From an uncultured Oscillospiraceae bacterium (GTDB lineage: Bacteria; Bacillota; Clostridia; Oscillospirales; Oscillospiraceae): a stretch of DNA of 8,242 nucleotides. Below are positions 7,109-8,242 of the stretch, piece after piece. The position numbers were made by a program, and so were the translations under genes. The stretch covers positions 1 through 8,242 of the forward strand of contig CAKTKB010000061.1 in the NCBI GenBank assembly GCA_934569195.1. The letters are read 5' to 3'. The notes beneath the pieces were generated by a model that saw only the letters and a program-made list of their open reading frames with translations, searched no databases and was not told the origin of the DNA. The stretch's first letter is position 1, and each line of letters opens with the position of its first letter.

Positions 7109-7966
7109 CTATCCCAGGCGGATTGTGTAACAAAGATGGTTCCCAACGCACACAAATCCGCATCCCTTTACCTTCTCCTCGTCCTCTTTGTCGCAGAAAA
7201 AGGTCATCACCCGGCCGCCTCTGTCCTTCGCTCTTTGCAGCGCCCCATACAGCAGCGCCTGCAGCAGCTCCGAATCGTGGGCATCGTCCCTTCTGTCGAT
7301 TCCGAAAATCTCAAACCATTTATCGCCGCAAGCTCTGTAATAGATCGCTCCCTGGGGTTGTCCGCCCTCTTCCTTGACAAGAATCGTCCAGCTTTCCAGG
7401 TCTTCCAATATTCTGTCCGAATTCCAATACATATCCCCCTCCGTCTTTCGGTGGAGGGAGCGGAAGCTTTCATAGTTTTCTTTTCCGATCTGTACCAACC
7501 CGCCGACCTTCGGTATCTCCCCGCATCTGTCCAGAAACGCAGTGTTGTTGCAGTCGTCCTCGATGCAGGCAAAACCGTGATCCGCAAGGAATTGCACCGC
7601 CGCTTGATTTTCGGCAGGAAAGCCCAGAAACAAATCGTATCCCCTGAAATTTTCCCTTGCCCAAGCCAAAAACTCCGAAAGCGCCTGCTCCATCCCGTTT
7701 TGGATCAGGAAGCTGACGGCTGAGAGATAATGATCCTCCGGAAGCCAGTAGCAGTGGATCACCCCCTGTACTGTGCCTTCGCGCACAAACAGCAGCATTT
7801 GCTCCGTCCTGCGCGCAAACGCCTTCAAAGACCGCTCCACAAACATGGCCTTTGTCTTGATTCCGTCGCAATAGGTCGGATAGCCGGACTTCGTCAAGTC
7901 GGAGGCCAACGCATATGCAAAATCGACATGCCGGTCAAATGCCTCTTTCGTGCATGGATACAGCAT
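7109..7966 (-). CDS. GNAT-family N-acetyltransferase, probable tandem-domain
   Basis: The 285-residue product looks like two GNAT-type halves. The N-terminal half (about 1-145) has an EQMLLFVREGTVQGVIHCYW strand pair and the helix AAVQFLADHGFACIEDD, typical of the GNAT C-terminal region. The C-terminal half (about 155-285) has TILVKEEGGQPQGAIYYR, FEIFGIDRRDD and the closing EKVKGCGFVCVGNHLCYTIRL. GNAT enzymes transfer acetyl from acetyl-CoA to amines, small molecules or protein N-termini; the acceptor here is unknown. I cannot find a clean acetyl-CoA loop (Q/RxxGxG/A) in either half, so at least one half may be non-catalytic. There is no signal peptide or membrane segment. The start is supported by GGGGGAGG on the minus strand (plus 7971-7978), 4 bases before the ATG, slightly close. 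It is convergent with the exporter operon. Confidence 0.75.
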   Translation of the reverse strand: MLYPCTKEAFDRHVDFAYALASDLTKSGYPTYCDGIKTKAMFVERSLKAFARRTEQMLLFVREGTVQGVIHCYWLPEDHYLSAVSFLIQNGMEQALSEFLAWARENFRGYDLFLGFPAENQAAVQFLADHGFACIEDDCNNTAFLDRCGEIPKVGGLVQIGKENYESFRSLHRKTEGDMYWNSDRILEDLESWTILVKEEGGQPQGAIYYRACGDKWFEIFGIDRRDDAHDSELLQALLYGALQRAKDRGGRVMTFFCDKEDEEKVKGCGFVCVGNHLCYTIRLG

Positions 7967-8044
7967 TTTTCCTCCCCCATTTCAAATTCCCGGGTGCCCT
8001 GTCGGACGGCATCCCACAGCAAAACGAAATATTCTCCCCCGTGA

Positions 8045-8059
8045 GCGTGCGCCGCACGC
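8045..8059. repeat. Inverted repeat upstream of the GNAT gene
   Basis: GCGTGCG (8045-8051) and CGCACGC (8053-8059) are perfect 7-base inverted arms around one central base, 79 bases upstream of the GNAT start codon. The geometry fits a protein-binding site better than an RNA hairpin. No convincing -35/-10 pair was found nearby, so its role is open. Confidence 0.4.
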
Positions 8060-8101
8060 AATTCTCTGGGCAAATGTTCTCCCCGAGCTTTTTACAGTCA
8101 T

Positions 8102-8126
8102 AACCACCGTGCCGGTGGTTTTCTTT
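8102..8126 (+). terminator. Orphan hairpin with plus-strand T-rich tail
   Basis: AACCACCG (8102-8109) pairs perfectly with CGGTGGTT (8113-8120) around TGC, followed by TTCTTT. In the plus direction it looks like an intrinsic terminator, but no plus-strand gene lies in the preceding 1.1 kb. In the minus direction there is no T-run. It could shield the tRNA gene from antisense transcription. The 200-base gap 7967-8166 holds only this, the 8045-8059 repeat and the tRNA terminator. Confidence 0.5.
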
Positions 8127-8130
8127 CTAC

Positions 8131-8165
8131 AAAAAAAGAATCCCGCACAAAACCGTGCGGGATTC
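8131..8165 (-). terminator. Intrinsic terminator of the tRNA-Trp gene
   Basis: GAATCCCGCAC (8138-8148) and GTGCGGGATTC (8155-8165) form a perfect 11-bp stem with a 6-base loop. Read on the minus strand it is followed by seven T (plus-strand A at 8131-8137). It starts 1 base after the CCA end of the tRNA. Confidence 0.94.
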
Positions 8166-8166
8166 C

Positions 8167-8242
<76 letters not shown>

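Noticed and set aside
5547..7163. Minus-strand open frame of 538 codons opposite ABC subunit B
   Set aside because: It mirrors a well-supported ABC transporter gene, shows no domain, and would read through the operon terminator hairpin.
6791..7723. Plus-strand open frame of 310 codons spanning the exporter end and the GNAT gene
   Set aside because: It overlaps two real genes in other frames, crosses a strong terminator, and has no ribosome binding site or motif.
7967..8040. Promoter for the GNAT gene on the minus strand (TTGCGT with GAATAT)
   Set aside because: The spacing is 21 bases, too long for a SigmaA promoter, and no better pair was found.

Overview
The window looks like a chromosomal segment from a fairly GC-rich Clostridia member, most plausibly an Oscillospirales/Ruminococcaceae-type gut Firmicute. 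The basis is strong AGGAGG-like ribosome binding sites, SigmaA-type promoters, compact intrinsic terminators, a YugP-type membrane metallopeptidase, and a 'methionine gamma-lyase/aluminum resistance' PLP protein typical of Firmicutes. The genus cannot be fixed from the sequence alone.

Layout: (1) Positions 1-1545, plus strand: the 3' part of a TIGR04255-like gene, then a zinc metallopeptidase gene, 22 bases apart and probably cotranscribed, closed by a hairpin terminator. (2) Positions 1522-2941, plus strand: a monocistronic PLP-fold enzyme of the methionine gamma-lyase-like family. Its near-consensus promoter lies physically inside the preceding terminator, and it ends at its own strong terminator. 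(3) Positions 3024-7076, plus strand: a tight three-gene operon of a MarR-type regulator and two ABC exporter half-transporters. It is driven by an extended -10 promoter whose start-site region is covered by overlapping inverted repeats, a likely MarR operator. Both gene junctions are 11-base ATG...TAA overlaps. (4) Positions 7109-7966, minus strand: a tandem GNAT-like acetyltransferase, convergent with the exporter operon and sharing a hairpin with it. (5) Positions 8131-8242, minus strand: a complete tRNA-Trp(CCA) with encoded CCA tail and its own terminator.

How the genes work together: the MarR protein probably represses itself and the exporter pair until a ligand (unknown; perhaps a drug or toxic metabolite) releases it. 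The two half-transporters carry complementary departures from ABC consensus. The first has a His at the Q-loop position and Asp at the catalytic Glu position; the second has an FSQGQ signature. They therefore should form one heterodimer with one degenerate and one catalytic ATP site. The other genes look like independent housekeeping or accessory units.

I found no CRISPR array, transposon, phage gene or clearly new multi-gene system. The most noteworthy signals are regulatory: the promoter embedded in a terminator at about 1508-1550 and the stacked palindromes at 3053-3081.
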